Made by a program: the position numbers and the translations under genes
Assembly (NCBI RefSeq): GCF_000002985.6
Contig: NC_003283.11
Location: forward strand, 19,221,501-19,285,500
DNA length: 64,000 nucleotides
From: Caenorhabditis elegans
Taxonomy: Eukaryota > Nematoda > Chromadorea > Rhabditida > Rhabditidae
Direction: 5' to 3'
Shown: positions 21,378 through 32,414 of the stretch, piece after piece
How the letters are laid out: each line of letters opens with the position of its first letter
Numbering within the stretch: position 1 is the stretch's first letter
The notes under the pieces: generated by a model
The model's input: only the letters and a program-made list of their open reading frames with translations
Told to the model about the DNA's origin: nothing
Databases searched by the model: none

Positions 21378-23486
21378 ATGGCCTTGCCCTTCCATCTTCT
21401 CCGTCTCCCAGAAAAATCTCTCGATTTTACGTTGAAATGCATGATGCCTAATGTAGTGTAAGTATTATATTTAGTTAATCAATAAATGTTAAATTTACTT
21501 TTTTTCAGATTTTCCCTCTCATTCTGCTCTAAACGCACAAAAAATGCGGTAAACCTGGGCAAATCTCCTATAACTGTGGTATTTGGCAAAAAAGGACTCT
21601 CCTTCGAATTCAAAGTCTACAACGAAATGGAAGCTAAACTCAATCTTTCAAGAGAAACTGTGCCAGTTACTGCACGGCTACGACTTGATAACTATATGTT
21701 GTTCGCACGTGGCAATTTCCAGGGGCCCACGCCTCTCCTCAATATTAGGACGTTGAACTTCACTCCAAGAGATTACCTACTTCATCTAATGGATTTGTTC
21801 AAGCAATCAGAAATTGATGTTCGTGAGGAGATCAAAGACACTTTTTCGAGAAAAATGAGCTTCGACGTTTGTTAGATGGCATTCGAATCTTGAAATTTAC
21901 ATGTTTTATTTATAACACATTGAACGAAGTACACCAGTATGTATCGACACGTGCAGAATCTTTTGAGGTATGCACAAAGTTAAAAAAAATGTTTAGCGGG
22001 AAACTCAATTTTTCTAGGAAGAAATGTTTTACGGAAATTTAAAATTTTCTAGGAAAATTGTTTTTGTTTTCTGAAAAAAAATATTTGGCGGGAAATTCAA
22101 AGTTTCTGGGGAACTGTTGGCAAAAAGTTAGGTTTTCCGAAACGGAAATTTGGCGGGAATTAAAAATTATCTAGGGAAACATTTTTTGGCGGGAGTTTCA
22201 CATTTTCTGGGTAACAATTTGGCAAAAAATTAAGTTTGCCGAAACAAAAAATTTTGGCAGCATTTTTAAATGTTGTGGGAAAAATGTTTGGCGGGAAATT
22301 AGAATTTTCTGATAAAAAAAATGTTTGGCGGGAAATTTAAATTTTCTGAAACAAAAATTGGGCAGGATTTTAAAATTTTTTGAGAAAAATATTTGGCGGG
22401 AAATTGACATTTTGAATTAAAACAATATTTGGTGAGAATTCAAATATTCTTTTAAAAAAGTTGTTGGCGGCAAATTCAAATTTTCTAAGAAAATATTTGG
22501 TGGGAAATTCAAATTTTCTGAAACAAAAATTTGGCAAGGTTTTTGAATTTTTCGAGAAAAATTTTTTGGCGGAAAATTCCAATTTTTTGAGAAACATGCT
22601 TGGCGGGAAATTAAAATTTTCTGAGAAACATGCTTGGCGAGAAATTCAAATTTTCTTTTAAAAAAAGTTGTTGGCGGCAAGTTCAAATTTTCTGATAAAA
22701 TTTTTTTTGGCGGGAAATTCAAATTTTTGAATACAAAAAAATATTGCCGAGAGTTCACATTTTCTTATAAAAAGCTTTTGGCGGGAAATTCAAATTTTCT
22801 GAAAAAAATATTTGGCGGAAATTCAAAATCTTTGTAACAAAAATTTGGCAGGATTTTCAAATTTGCTGGGAAAAATATTTGCCGGCAAATTCAAATTTTC
22901 TGAAAAAAAAGTTGTTGGCGGGAAATTCAAATTTTTTGGGAAACATATTTGGCGGCAAATTCAAATTTTCTGAGAAATAATTTTTGACGGAAAATTCAAA
23001 TCTTTCAACTATTTTTCAATTTTTCAGACTCGCATTACGTTCTGCTATCACTATTGCCACATGATGCTTTCCGGAAACGTTTTTCAACATGATATCGAAT
23101 GCCCAATGTTCAGAATTAATGAGCTATTGCAACTGAACAGTGAATTTATTGAACTTAATCAGACAATCTTTGGCAGCGGCAATCTAAATTTATTCTTGAA
23201 ACATTGGCTTCTCGGTTTAACACATCAAAATTTAAAGTTTATGGTTACAACAATGGAAACAAAAGACCTTGAAGCTTTGTGGAAAGGAATCGACTATCAG
23301 CAGCAGCCAGAGTCCAAAACAAGAACCGTCAGGATCAAGCCCCACGTCAAGCATCCTCCCCGACGGTATAAAACGTCAGAAACGTTCAAAGGGGGCTACG
23401 ATATTCTGAGAATCGATGGGACACTGGCAACGGTGTTTTTATTCAGAAAAAATGTCTGTAATTTTTATTTTGTTGTTTGGGATTAA
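21378..23486 (+). pseudogene. F-box/FBA_2 gene with single frameshift
   Basis: Exons 21378-21457, 21509-21967 and 23028-23486 are recognisable and all splice sites look good (GTAAGT, GTATGC donors; TTTTCAG acceptors). The F-box is MALPFHLLRLPEKSLDFTLK. The frame fails in exon 2 at or near the A5 tract 21851-21855: after KDTFSRK the original frame stops at 21875, while the family continuation (LLDGIRILKFTCFIYNTLNE) is in another frame. The three exons sum to 998 bases, two more than a multiple of three, consistent with one small indel. Exon 3 FBA_2 is intact (LNLFLKHWLLGLTHQNLKF, GGYDILRIDGTLATVFL, FYFVVWD). This may be a young pseudogene or a strain-specific allele. Confidence 0.8.
21985..23010. 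repeat. diverged tandem repeat filling intron 2
   Basis: About thirty diverged units of roughly 30-35 bases based on TTGGCGGGAAATTCAAATTT followed by TCTGAGAAAAA. Several open frames across it are translations of the repeat. Confidence 0.8.
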
Positions 23487-23489
23487 TAG

Positions 23490-24400
23490 TTTCTTGGCAC
23501 CAAATAAAGTGTATTTGAATATTAAATATCGTACATATTTTTACATTTAACGTGAAGACGGCCAAGGGCTCTCAAAAATGAGCACAGTATATTAACTAGC
23601 AAGTTTTTTGAAAGAACATGGTAGAACCCCTTTTTAGTGCAATTAAACAATTATGTGGATATATCATATAATAGTTTTATTTCGAAATCTACATTTTTGT
23701 AAAATTTTTTTGGTTTATTACTGAATTTTGTTGATATATTTTTGGTTTTTCCACTGATCTAGCAAAGTTTAGTCACAATTTTTGTGAGTATTTTGTTGTC
23801 ACTACGTAAAAAAAAAATCAATTCGACCCATTTGAGCAAATTCAGACAACAACAATTTTTTGGTCAATTTTTCAAAAAAATTTCGAAAAAAAAATCCAAT
23901 TAAATTGTGATGAAAATTTGTGAAATAAGTCAATTTTTCTGTTTTGCATATCAGAAACCGATTTAAAATCTGAGATTGTTACTGAAAATTTCAAAAGATT
24001 GAAGTAAACTCAGCGTTTTTTATATGAAACACTAATTTTACAAATGCAAACTGTTATATCTTAAAGGAAAAGTCATATAACTTTCTTTTAAAAAATATCA
24101 AAAACCTTTCAATAACCTGTATTTACAGAAAATATGTTAAAAATTTTCGAAGCACCTTACAAGGGAAGTCTTTGAGGGGGTCCGTAGATTTGGGGTTCTC
24201 ATGCTAAAATTCCTACAGAAGAGTGTTAGTTATGATCTCTCCAAAAAATTTAGCTGCCCCGGTCAAGTTTCAGCAAAGTTATGACGTTTTGAAATTTCAG
24301 TTAAAAACACCATTGAAATCCACTGTCTTACCATGCAATCCACGCAAATCTCAACTTGCGTGACCACTGAAAATGTGACACCTACCACATTGAGTTGAAA
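23490..24400. other. AT-rich intergenic interval
   Basis: A likely poly(A) signal (CAAATAAAGTG) follows the F-box stop at about 23503. No gene or strong repeat is seen in the remainder. Confidence 0.5.
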
Positions 24401-24404
24401 AATG

Positions 24405-24470
24405 TCCTCGGTGGCCGAGTTGGGAGTGCGCGCGTCTGATAAGATTTAAGCTTTGGTTCGATTCCTTCTA
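24405..24470 (+). pseudogene. tRNA-like sequence with intact A and B boxes
   Basis: TCCTCGG (24405-24411) is followed by TGGCCGAGTTGG (24412-24423), a perfect A box, and by GGTTCGATTCC (24455-24465), a perfect B box. The expected 3' acceptor strand CCGAGGA is missing (CTTCTATTTTT instead) and the anticodon stem does not pair well. Best called a tRNA-derived relic. Confidence 0.5.
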
Positions 24471-24638
24471 TTTTTGAAATATTTTTGTAAGTTGAATAAA
24501 GTTGTAAAACAACTCATTCAAACATTTTTGCGCATTTTTAAAGTGATTTTATTCTTATTCGGGAACCTAGAATCATTGTCCGCACTTTTTGGAAATTTTT
24601 ATTTTTTTCATTTTTGCTCAAAATTTCTTGATCAACTC

Positions 24639-25288
24639 CAAGCAAAAAATTCAAAAAATTTCATTTTTCTAAACAATTATGAAATTGCTATGTTGTTGTT
24701 CAGAAATGTATGAAACGTACATTACACAAGTTTTAACTCTCTATTCGCAAGTAAACCGTCGAAATGATCTACATCTCACGAGCTTTGTGCAAAATATTTA
24801 ACCAACTTTGAAGTTGCATAACTTCGTTGAGATAAATTATTTTGAAACATGATCAACTAACAAAATGTTTGTTGAATAACAGTGAACAAAGTTTTAGTTA
24901 TAAACTTTTTGATACCTTCAGCCACCAAAAAGTTGTGAACGTTTTCCAAAACACAATGTTAATAGAAAAACTAGCCAAATGCCAACCTTGTTTTCTTCTT
25001 TGTAGCTGGAGGTATCAAAAAGTTTATAACTAAAACTTTGTTCACTGTTATTCAACAAACATTTTGTTAGATGATCATTTTTCAAAATAATTTATCTCAA
25101 CGAAGTTATGCAACTTCAAAGTTGGTTAAATATTTTGCACAAAGCTCGTGAGATGTAGATCATTTCGACGGTTTACTTGCGAATAGAGAGTTAAAACTTG
25201 TGTAATGTACGTTTCATACATTTCTGAACAACAACATAGCAATTTCATAATTGTTTAGAAAAATGAAATTTTTTGAATTTTTTGCTTG
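24639..25288. mobile_element. large inverted repeat, arms about 286 bases
   Basis: The left arm 24639-24924 is almost the exact reverse complement of 25003-25288, with a spacer of about 78 bases. The outer ends carry CAAGCAAAAAATTCAAAAAA and its complement. There is no coding capacity, so this is probably a non-autonomous palindromic transposon; transcription would give a very long hairpin. Confidence 0.85.
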
Positions 25289-25319
25289 TTGAATTTTTTT
25301 ATTTTTTGAATTTTTTGCT

Positions 25320-25590
25320 TTTTTGCCGATTTTCAAAATTTCCGGCAATTGCCCAATTTGGCGATTGCCGGTTTTCATAATTTTCGGCAATCGGCAATTT
25401 TGGCGATTGACGGTTTTCAAAATTATCAGAAATCTGCCATTTCGGCAATTGCCGGGTTTCAATATTTCCGGCAATCGGCCAATTCGGCAATCGCCGGTTT
25501 TCGAAAATTCCGGCAATTGACAATTTCGGCAAGTACCGAAATCGCCGAAAATTCGATTGCCGAACGGAAATTGCCGCGCACCCCTGGTCT
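25320..25590. repeat. CGGCAATTGCC-type repeat
   Basis: Alternating TTCCGGCAATTGCCCAATTT-like units, directly next to the large inverted repeat. Open frames here are repeat translations. Confidence 0.7.
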
Positions 25591-25894
25591 AAAATTGCAT
25601 CAGTTTTGACAAGATGTATCATTTTATTTTAAAGCCCGTGAGGGCCCTACGCTACTGGTGCGTTCTAGAAAGAAGAGTTTGCTAGCCTCATTACCTTCTC
25701 ACTTAAGACATGTTTTCTGTTTTTCTCACAAAATCTTGGTGACCAGCACCTATCCAGAATATTATTGATTGCCTCCGGAACGCTCCAATTATTAGAAAAA
25801 AAACTAATCGATCGCGCGAACCGTGCTGCATAGAGACTATGTCAGACATCCTACCCTCTTTCAATTCATTCATTCTTCCACTCTCCCTCTCGTC

Positions 25895-26948
25895 ATGTCA
25901 TCGTCCGATCAATCCCGTCGTCCATTAAAATCCCTATCAGATGTGTACAAAAACGATCATGTAGTTGAATTGTGAGTTGTTTTCTTTTTTCATACGATTA
26001 CCTATTTCAATCTTTCATCATTTTAGAATTGCCCGTTCATTTTGCTCTGAAACTATAAAAAACCATCTGAAATCATCAAACGTGCACGATGCAAGCATGC
26101 ACATTGATCTCAAAAAGCAACCTGGCATCACTTTGAAAGTTGTAAAAAGTTGTGGAGTTGCGAAATTAAATTTTCCTGAAGACAAAAACGCTGTCAATAT
26201 TTTTGTCAAAACTTGGATAAGGGGAAATCAGGTATTCGATATAACTTCTGGATGTTAGAATTTCACAGCAAAAGATTACTTACTTCATTTCATGAGTTTT
26301 TTGAACAATCCAGTTATCAATGTCTTTTATGATAATAATGAAAATGGTTTGGATAAAGATAGCGTTCAAAGTTTGCTAGCTGATACCCACCCTATTATAT
26401 TTTTCACATATGTAAATTTCAAAACACCTAACAAAATGCTCCAACATGCTTTGAACAACACAAAATGCTTTGAGGTTTGGGAATTTGCCTTTTTTTTATC
26501 ATCATAAGTGATACATTTTTCAGATTTGCGGACAAACTCCAGCACATTCCTCGGCTCATCCAATTTTATCCAAGAACTTTGATATGCTTTTTGTTAGATT
26601 TCCAACTATCGATCTCAATATCTTATTGAGCATTAGCAGCCCAATTATTGTTGTAAGGATATCAATGTGTTCCTGAAGCTGTGGATAATTGGATGTGCAA
26701 ATATCAATCTGAAGTTACTAGAGATAAACTCGAATAGTGATACGTTCGATGAAAAAGCAATTCGTAAAGGTGTAGATTATCTGAAGCAGCCTTGGTCCAT
26801 GGAGAGAACTTTCGAGTACAAGTATCCGACAAGCAGATATCTGCATTCGGAAGATTTTCGTAGTCTCTACGATATTCAAAGAAACGACGGAGTTCGAGCG
26901 ACGTTTTTATGTCAAAATTTGCGTTTTTTGTTTGTGGTGTGGGATTGA
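25895..26948 (+). pseudogene. F-box/FBA_2 gene with nonsense and deletion
   Basis: Exon 1 (25895-25971) encodes MSSSDQSRRPLKSLSDVYKN with a GTGAGT donor; exon 2 is 26027-26474; exon 3 starts at 26524. A TAG at 26256-26258 replaces the leucine codon kept in the tandem duplicate (SGC-L-NFTAKDYLLHFM). In exon 3 a deletion near 26653 removes the start of the SEKDxNLF helix and shifts frame. The rest is typical FBA_2 (FLKLWIIGCANINLKLLEIN, YDIQRNDGVRATF, LFVVWD). Non-functional. Confidence 0.85.
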
Positions 26949-27529
26949 TATATTGTTAACAAATAAAAATGTATGAAATTGTCGAATCAAGTGTGAGATG
27001 ATTAAAGGAAATATTGCCTGTCTGGCTGTGCTGTGCGAAGTATTGAGTATTGTTCAAATTGATACGACACAGTTGTAGGGAAACTGTGTCCGACATTTTT
27101 CGCGTTTTGCGCGTGAATCAATCCTAGGCCACCACACGATTCCTAGGCCATATTTGTTCAACAAAGATTGTTTTAATTGTATTTATTTCGAACTTTAACT
27201 CGTTTTTCTCTTTTAAAAAAATTTAAGGAAACTGGAGAGAGAAGGAATTCTATGTATAAAATACTTATCCGTAGTTAAATTTTAAAGGTTCTTCGTCGAT
27301 TTTTCAGACTAAAAATGCTGATTGTTAACGGATTTTTCCCGTTTTTCTTTTGTTATATTCGTTCACTTAAACATGAATACTATATTTTTAGACAATTTTT
27401 TTATTAAGGAAACTCTCTCTTTAAAGAAAAAAACAACATTTTGTTGGAAAAACATTGAAAACCGTTTCATAACCTTTACTTTCAGAAAATACGTTTAAAA
27501 CTCTTGAAGATCGTCAGAGTCTAGAGCTA

Positions 27530-28554
27530 CATTAATTTTGACAAGATGTACCAATTTACAGCCCGCAAGGACCCTACGTTACTCGTACGTTCTAGCAAAA
27601 AGTGCCGGCTTTTGTAGTTTTCTAGCCTTATTTTTGCCTTCACACTTAAGACATGCTATATGTTTTTCTCACAAAATCTTGGTGAACGGCACCTATCCAG
27701 AATATATAATAATAATATTATTGATTGCCTCGGGAACGCTCAAATTATTAGAAATTATTAAAGACAAAAACTCTGTCAATATTGTTGTCAATACTTTGAA
27801 AGGGGAAAAACAGGTATTCGATATAACTTCTGGATGCTTGAATTTTACGGCAAAAGATTACTTGCTTCATTTCATGGATTATTTGAACAATCCATATATC
27901 AAAGTTTTCTATAATGCCGAAGAAAATAGTTTGGATGAAGAAAGCGTTCAATGTTTGCTAGCTGATATCCCGATTGTAGAATTCACATATATACATTTTC
28001 AAAGCGCCGAACAAAATGCTCCGACATGCTTTGAACAACACAAAATGCTTTCAGGTTTGGGAATCTGTCTTTTTTACCATTATGAGGGATACATTTTTCA
28101 GATTCACGGACAAACACCATCACATTCTTCGGCTCATCCAATTTTATCCAAGAACTTTGATAAGCTCGTTGTTGGGTTTTCAACTATGGATCTCAATAGC
28201 TTATTGAACATGAGCCCATTTATTGAGATTTCATGGACCATAATCTCAGAAAAAGACACAAACTTGTTCCTGAAACTTTGGTTTAAAGGATGCGCTAATA
28301 TCAATCTGAAGTTATTGGAGATATATTCTTATCGTAATCGAATGCTTGATGACACTGCTATTTGCAAGGGAATCGAGTATCTGGAGCAGCCAAGTTTTAC
28401 GAAGAGAAATTTCCAATACAAGGATCCAAGATGGAAATTTCCGCGATCAAAAAATGTCAATCGTGGCCGCAATATTAAAAGGAACGACGGTGTTCAAGCG
28501 ACGTTTGTATGTAAAGATTGGGGTTTTTTGTTTATAGTGAATTGTCGAAATTGA
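27530..28554 (+). pseudogene. tandem FBA_2 copy lacking promoter and F-box
   Basis: Bases 27530-27755 repeat the 5' flank 25605-25802 of the preceding gene, then jump directly into its exon 2 (KDKNSVNIVVNTLKGEKQVF). The promoter, exon 1, intron 1 and the start of exon 2 are thus deleted. An extra base near 28007 shifts frame before the exon-2 donor. Exon 3 (from about 28102) is open: SEKDTNLFLKLWFKGCANIN, GRNIKRNDGVQATF. Its last codons differ from VWD-stop (FIVNCRN). Cannot encode an F-box protein. Confidence 0.8.
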
Positions 28555-29330
28555 ATTTGCCGGCAAATCGGCAAATTGACGAGTTTGGCAAAATTGTTTG
28601 CAGTCTATGAATGTTCCTTCATATATTTTGAATAGTAAACAAGTTCTTTGAAATTATCTAAAGATAATGGGGACAAAACGGTCAACTGTGTACCTAATTA
28701 TAATTTAAAATCACTCAATTTTTAATTTGAAGTTTTTTTATCAGGCGCCTGATTTCGGAGTTACAGGCGAAAACGTGAAGAATTAGGGTTTTTTTTTTAA
28801 ATTTGACCAAGCTCACTTCTATCGACTGTAACTCAGAAACGTGAGGAGGGACAACAATGTCACATAATGATAAAATGTAGCTGATGATGTGTACATTAAT
28901 GTTGTAATACATTACTTTTGTATATCTCTCATGGTTTAAAAGTTAGCACCGCTCAAACATAAAAATGTCAATTTTGCAAGCTTTTTCGGCACTTCCAACA
29001 GATGTATCGCTACCAATAAGCTATGCCTGAGTCTGAAATTTTTCAGTTTTGTTTAACTAACTGTCTAATACCTCTACGCATACAAAGTTTTTGATTTCAC
29101 AAAGAAATGAAAAAATTCGAAAAAAAAATTTTTTTTTTCGTCATCATAGTTCTGTGTTTTAAATAATCTGGAAGTTGACCGATGTGGCTGATATTGTTGG
29201 GCTTGTCATTACTAACAGTCTTCTATACAACCGCAAAATAATATCCAAGAAAAAACCAAAACTAGAAAAAAACGAAAAACTTATTGAACGACCTAATACA
29301 AGGCCAGTTTTCAAAAAAAGGCTCACCCGA
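28555..29330. other. AT-rich interval with repeat fragments
   Basis: A short CGGCAAATCGGCAAATTG remnant lies at 28555-28580 and repeat-family text at 28605-28660. Otherwise no feature is recognised. Confidence 0.45.
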
Positions 29331-29331
29331 A

Positions 29332-29583
29332 TTTGAAATCAGTGACTTCTACGGAAATTGTTTCATTAACATCGATCACAATTTGCTTCTTTTTGAGATT
29401 CAATGACTCAGCTGCTTGTTTTGCAGATTCGGAGATTAGAGCAAAATTGATTCTAAATTAGAAATCCCAGGCTAACTCCAGTTGAAACACTTACATATCA
29501 CGGGGTGCCAATATCCAAAGTGCTTTTCTCAGAGCCTGCGTGGGCAACTGGAGAATTGGAAAAGTGACAGTAGTAGTAGTCAT
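29332..29583 (-). pseudogene. truncated F-box gene, 5' part only
   Basis: Exon 1 (29583-29495) encodes MTTTTVTFPILQLPTQALRK with a GTAAGT donor, related to the 385-aa type (MTTTAFPILDLP). Exon 2 from 29452 encodes INFALISESAKQAAESLNLK and the beginning of the next region. It ends at FKFG followed by TGA, or by a GTGAGC donor-like sequence; no downstream exon was found. Coding then gives way to AT-rich repeat sequence. Confidence 0.65.
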
Positions 29584-29806
29584 TATGGCGAAAAGAGGGT
29601 AATAATGAATAAGACTAGATTAGAATGCACAACAACGAAAAATATTGTATTCTGACGTGGCAGGTGGGAAGTGACCTCGGAGCAGCTGCGTCCTTATGAT
29701 ATTAACGTGTTGAACAGTCGACAAATTTGCCAAATTGGCGATTTGTCATGTGCCGAACATCAATTTGCCGAAAGGTTTTAGAGGGATTTTTATAAGATGG
29801 AAACAC

Positions 29807-30185
29807 TTAGAGGTGGAGTAGCTCCAGTGGGGAAATTGTTAAAAACCACTCCTTTGGTCCCAAAATGACGAAATATCATAATAAAACTTTTCTAAAAAAT
29901 TTTGAATTTTTCTGTTTACTGTCAAAAAGTGGCAATTGCTCAGTTTTTGCCACTCATAATTTTGGAAGTCAACCAAAAAAAAAACATTTTTTTTCGACAT
30001 TTTTTATGTTTTAATTTTGTTTAAATTATTGTATTAAAACATTGTAGGGGTCGAAACATGCGACAATTCTTTAAATTTCCTCAAAAGCTCGTATTTTTCA
30101 AAGTTTTGGCAATTTTTTCGGAAATTATGAAAAATCTAAAATTTTTTGGAGAGTTTCATTATGATATTTGGTTGCCACCTTTAAA
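29807..30185. mobile_element. palindromic MITE, TTTAAA-flanked family
   Basis: It starts TTAGAGGTGGAGTAGCTCCAGTGG and ends GCCACCTTTAAA, and shares interior text with 43321-43758 (TTGTAGGGGTCGAAACATGC type). CGGCAAAT-type repeat lies on both sides (29715-29800, 30230-30310). Confidence 0.7.
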
Positions 30186-30680
30186 CCTGTCCCTTTTTTA
30201 GATTTTTTCTTGCATTCTTCCGATTTTTTTATGGAATTTGCTTACATTTCAAAATAGATGTAGGATTTGCCGCTTTTTCGGCAATTTCGTTTGCCGCCTA
30301 CCCCTCCTCATAAATACAAGAAAAAGAACTGTAGGATTACGGTAGCTTAGGAAAAATGGGGTTTGTTTAGGGATACTGATATTGCACTGTACGGGAGGGG
30401 GTACTGTGAGAGTACTGTAGGATTACTGTAGTGTAGCTTGCTATCACCATAACACCCATCATTTTTGAGATCCGCCTGACAGACCAGTCGATACTATTTC
30501 TAGACCGAAGCTGTTTCAGGTCTGTTCTGCAATCTAGTTGCTATGTCTTCCACAGCGTGACGTCAATCTGTTTTCGCAGCCAGGCGGGAAGAGCACACAG
30601 AGAACGCTGTCTGGAATACTATCGAATCTGCCACTGTGTAATAGTCGACATCACATTCATTATTCCTTTTCTCCCCTGCC

Positions 30681-31554
30681 ATGGAGTCCCCCTTCCATCT
30701 TTCCCGTCTTCCATCAAAGTCTTTGGTAGTTGCACTGAAATGCATGGATATTATCGAAATGTGAGTTACTCCTTTTTAAACATAAATTTTTTTCGTATTC
30801 ATTCTAGCACAGCATTCTCATTCTGCTCCAGCGCGACGAAAAAGTCTGTAAAATCCTTGAATCTGCGCTACACATACGTAATGTTCTGAACCAAACTGAA
30901 GTCCGTGTTTGGGATGATACCAGAAACACTAGTTTCAATGTAAAAGAAATTAAAAATTTGCTTGATGGAATTCCAATTGTTCGAATGACATGCCATCAAT
31001 ACAGAAAACCGAATGATGTGCTCCGATATGGGTCGGCTCACACAGAGCAGCTTTGGGTAGGTAGAAAGGTTCTTCCAAATTTATTTTTAGAATTTCAGAT
31101 CACTATGCCTCTCTCAAATTGGTCTTTCCATCAAATTTCATATCAACAGTTTCAAAAACTTTATATAGGAACTTCGATTCTTAACCTGAACGAGCTCTTG
31201 AACTTGGACAGTCATATCATTTGGCTCGGATCTTCCATCTTTGGTGGAAAAGAGTTGAACTTGTTCATAAAACATTGGATGATGGGTCTTACCAGTCAAA
31301 ATGTTAAATATATATTCACATTTCTAAGCAACGGAATCACTGATGAGAAAGCTCTATGGAACGGAATTGAATATCAGAAACAGCCAGAGTCCACTAAGAG
31401 AACCTTCAAGTACACCGACCCTGGTTATACAGTTCCGCAGAAAGAGATAGTTCACGGTGGCTACGATATTCAGAGTGTCAATGGAGCTCGAGCGACAGTG
31501 AAAATTTTCAAAGGGAATTATTTAAATATCAAATTTATGGTTTGGAATGATTAA
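30681..31554 (+). pseudogene. F-box/FBA_2 gene with internal deletion
   Basis: Exon 1 (30681-30760, MESPFHLSRLPSKSLVVALK) and the start of exon 2 (30808, ITAFSFCSSATKKSVKSLNL) are normal. Then about 200 bases that should encode the middle region are missing: SLNLR is followed directly by LHIRNVLNQTEVRVWDD in another frame, giving a TGA at 30886-30888. The rest of exon 2 ends at 31056. Exon 3 (31099-31554) is intact FBA_2 (LNELLNLDSHIIWL, KELNLFIKHWMMGLTSQN, GGYDIQSVNGARATV, FMVWND). Non-functional. Confidence 0.85.
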
Positions 31555-31624
31555 TGTGTTGAAAGAAAATAAATGATGTCTGACTATTATGTTTTGTGAT
31601 TTTCCTATTGCGAATTCGTGATTT

Positions 31625-31815
31625 TACAGAGCCGGTTTGCCGATTTGCCGGAAATTTTGGTTTTCGACAAATTGCCAGTTTGTAGGATATCAATTTTCCA
31701 GAAGTTTTTAGAGGTATTTTTTATAAAATGGAAACGATTAAAACGGTGTCGTTTTAAAAAATGTTTCCCGTTTTCTTTAGGAAATAGATGTAGGAACACT
31801 TATAGAATGCGTACA
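31625..31815. repeat. CGGCAAAT-type dispersed repeat
   Basis: GCCGGTTTGCCGATTTGCCGG, then the AACGATTAAAACGGTGTCGT and GGAAATAGATGTAGGAACAC segments shared with 1758-1850. From 31815 to 32400 no gene is seen. Confidence 0.6.
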
Positions 31816-32414
31816 ATTTCGCCGATTATAATTGAAGATCTGAAATTTCAAAAAAAATTGCAAAACCACAATCTCTGCGAAAGCTTCCAATTTTTATAGA
31901 TCGCTTTAGGACATTCCAAAGTTTTTCAGAAAGCTCTAAAATTTTCCAATTGTTATTTTATTTGCCTTTCAAATAAAAATTCAATTAACAAGTTCTCAGA
32001 GAGTCCCCCCATCAATTTGGTTTGAGTTTCCGATATCAGAAAACTGACTAAAAATTTGAATTTTCTGGGGAGAAATTGATTTCTGATCAAAAATTGATAG
32101 GAAATTTGATTTTTCGCCCAAAATTTTAGAAAAAGACGCAGAAACTTTCGGAAGATTTCAAAAGTTTCAAGTTTGATAGTGATCAAAAATCGTTGGAGCT
32201 CTAAAAAAGCGGAACTCCGTAACAATCCGGAAAATTAACAATTTTAAAGCTATTGGAGCTCCATTGTGTGGAGCAGTGTGTAATAATGGGTGCGGAGCTG
32301 TGTAATTCGTTCACTGGTCATTTATCGGCTGCACCTTTTAATTTTGAGCTCGTTGTTTCGAGCTGATCAATTTTATCAATTTTATCAGTAAATTATATTC
32401 CAAATTGAGAAAAA

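Noticed and set aside
22198..22837. Overlapping ORFs rich in NFPPKNF-like text on both strands
   Set aside because: They are translations of the intron tandem repeat TTGGCGGGAAATTCAAATTT.
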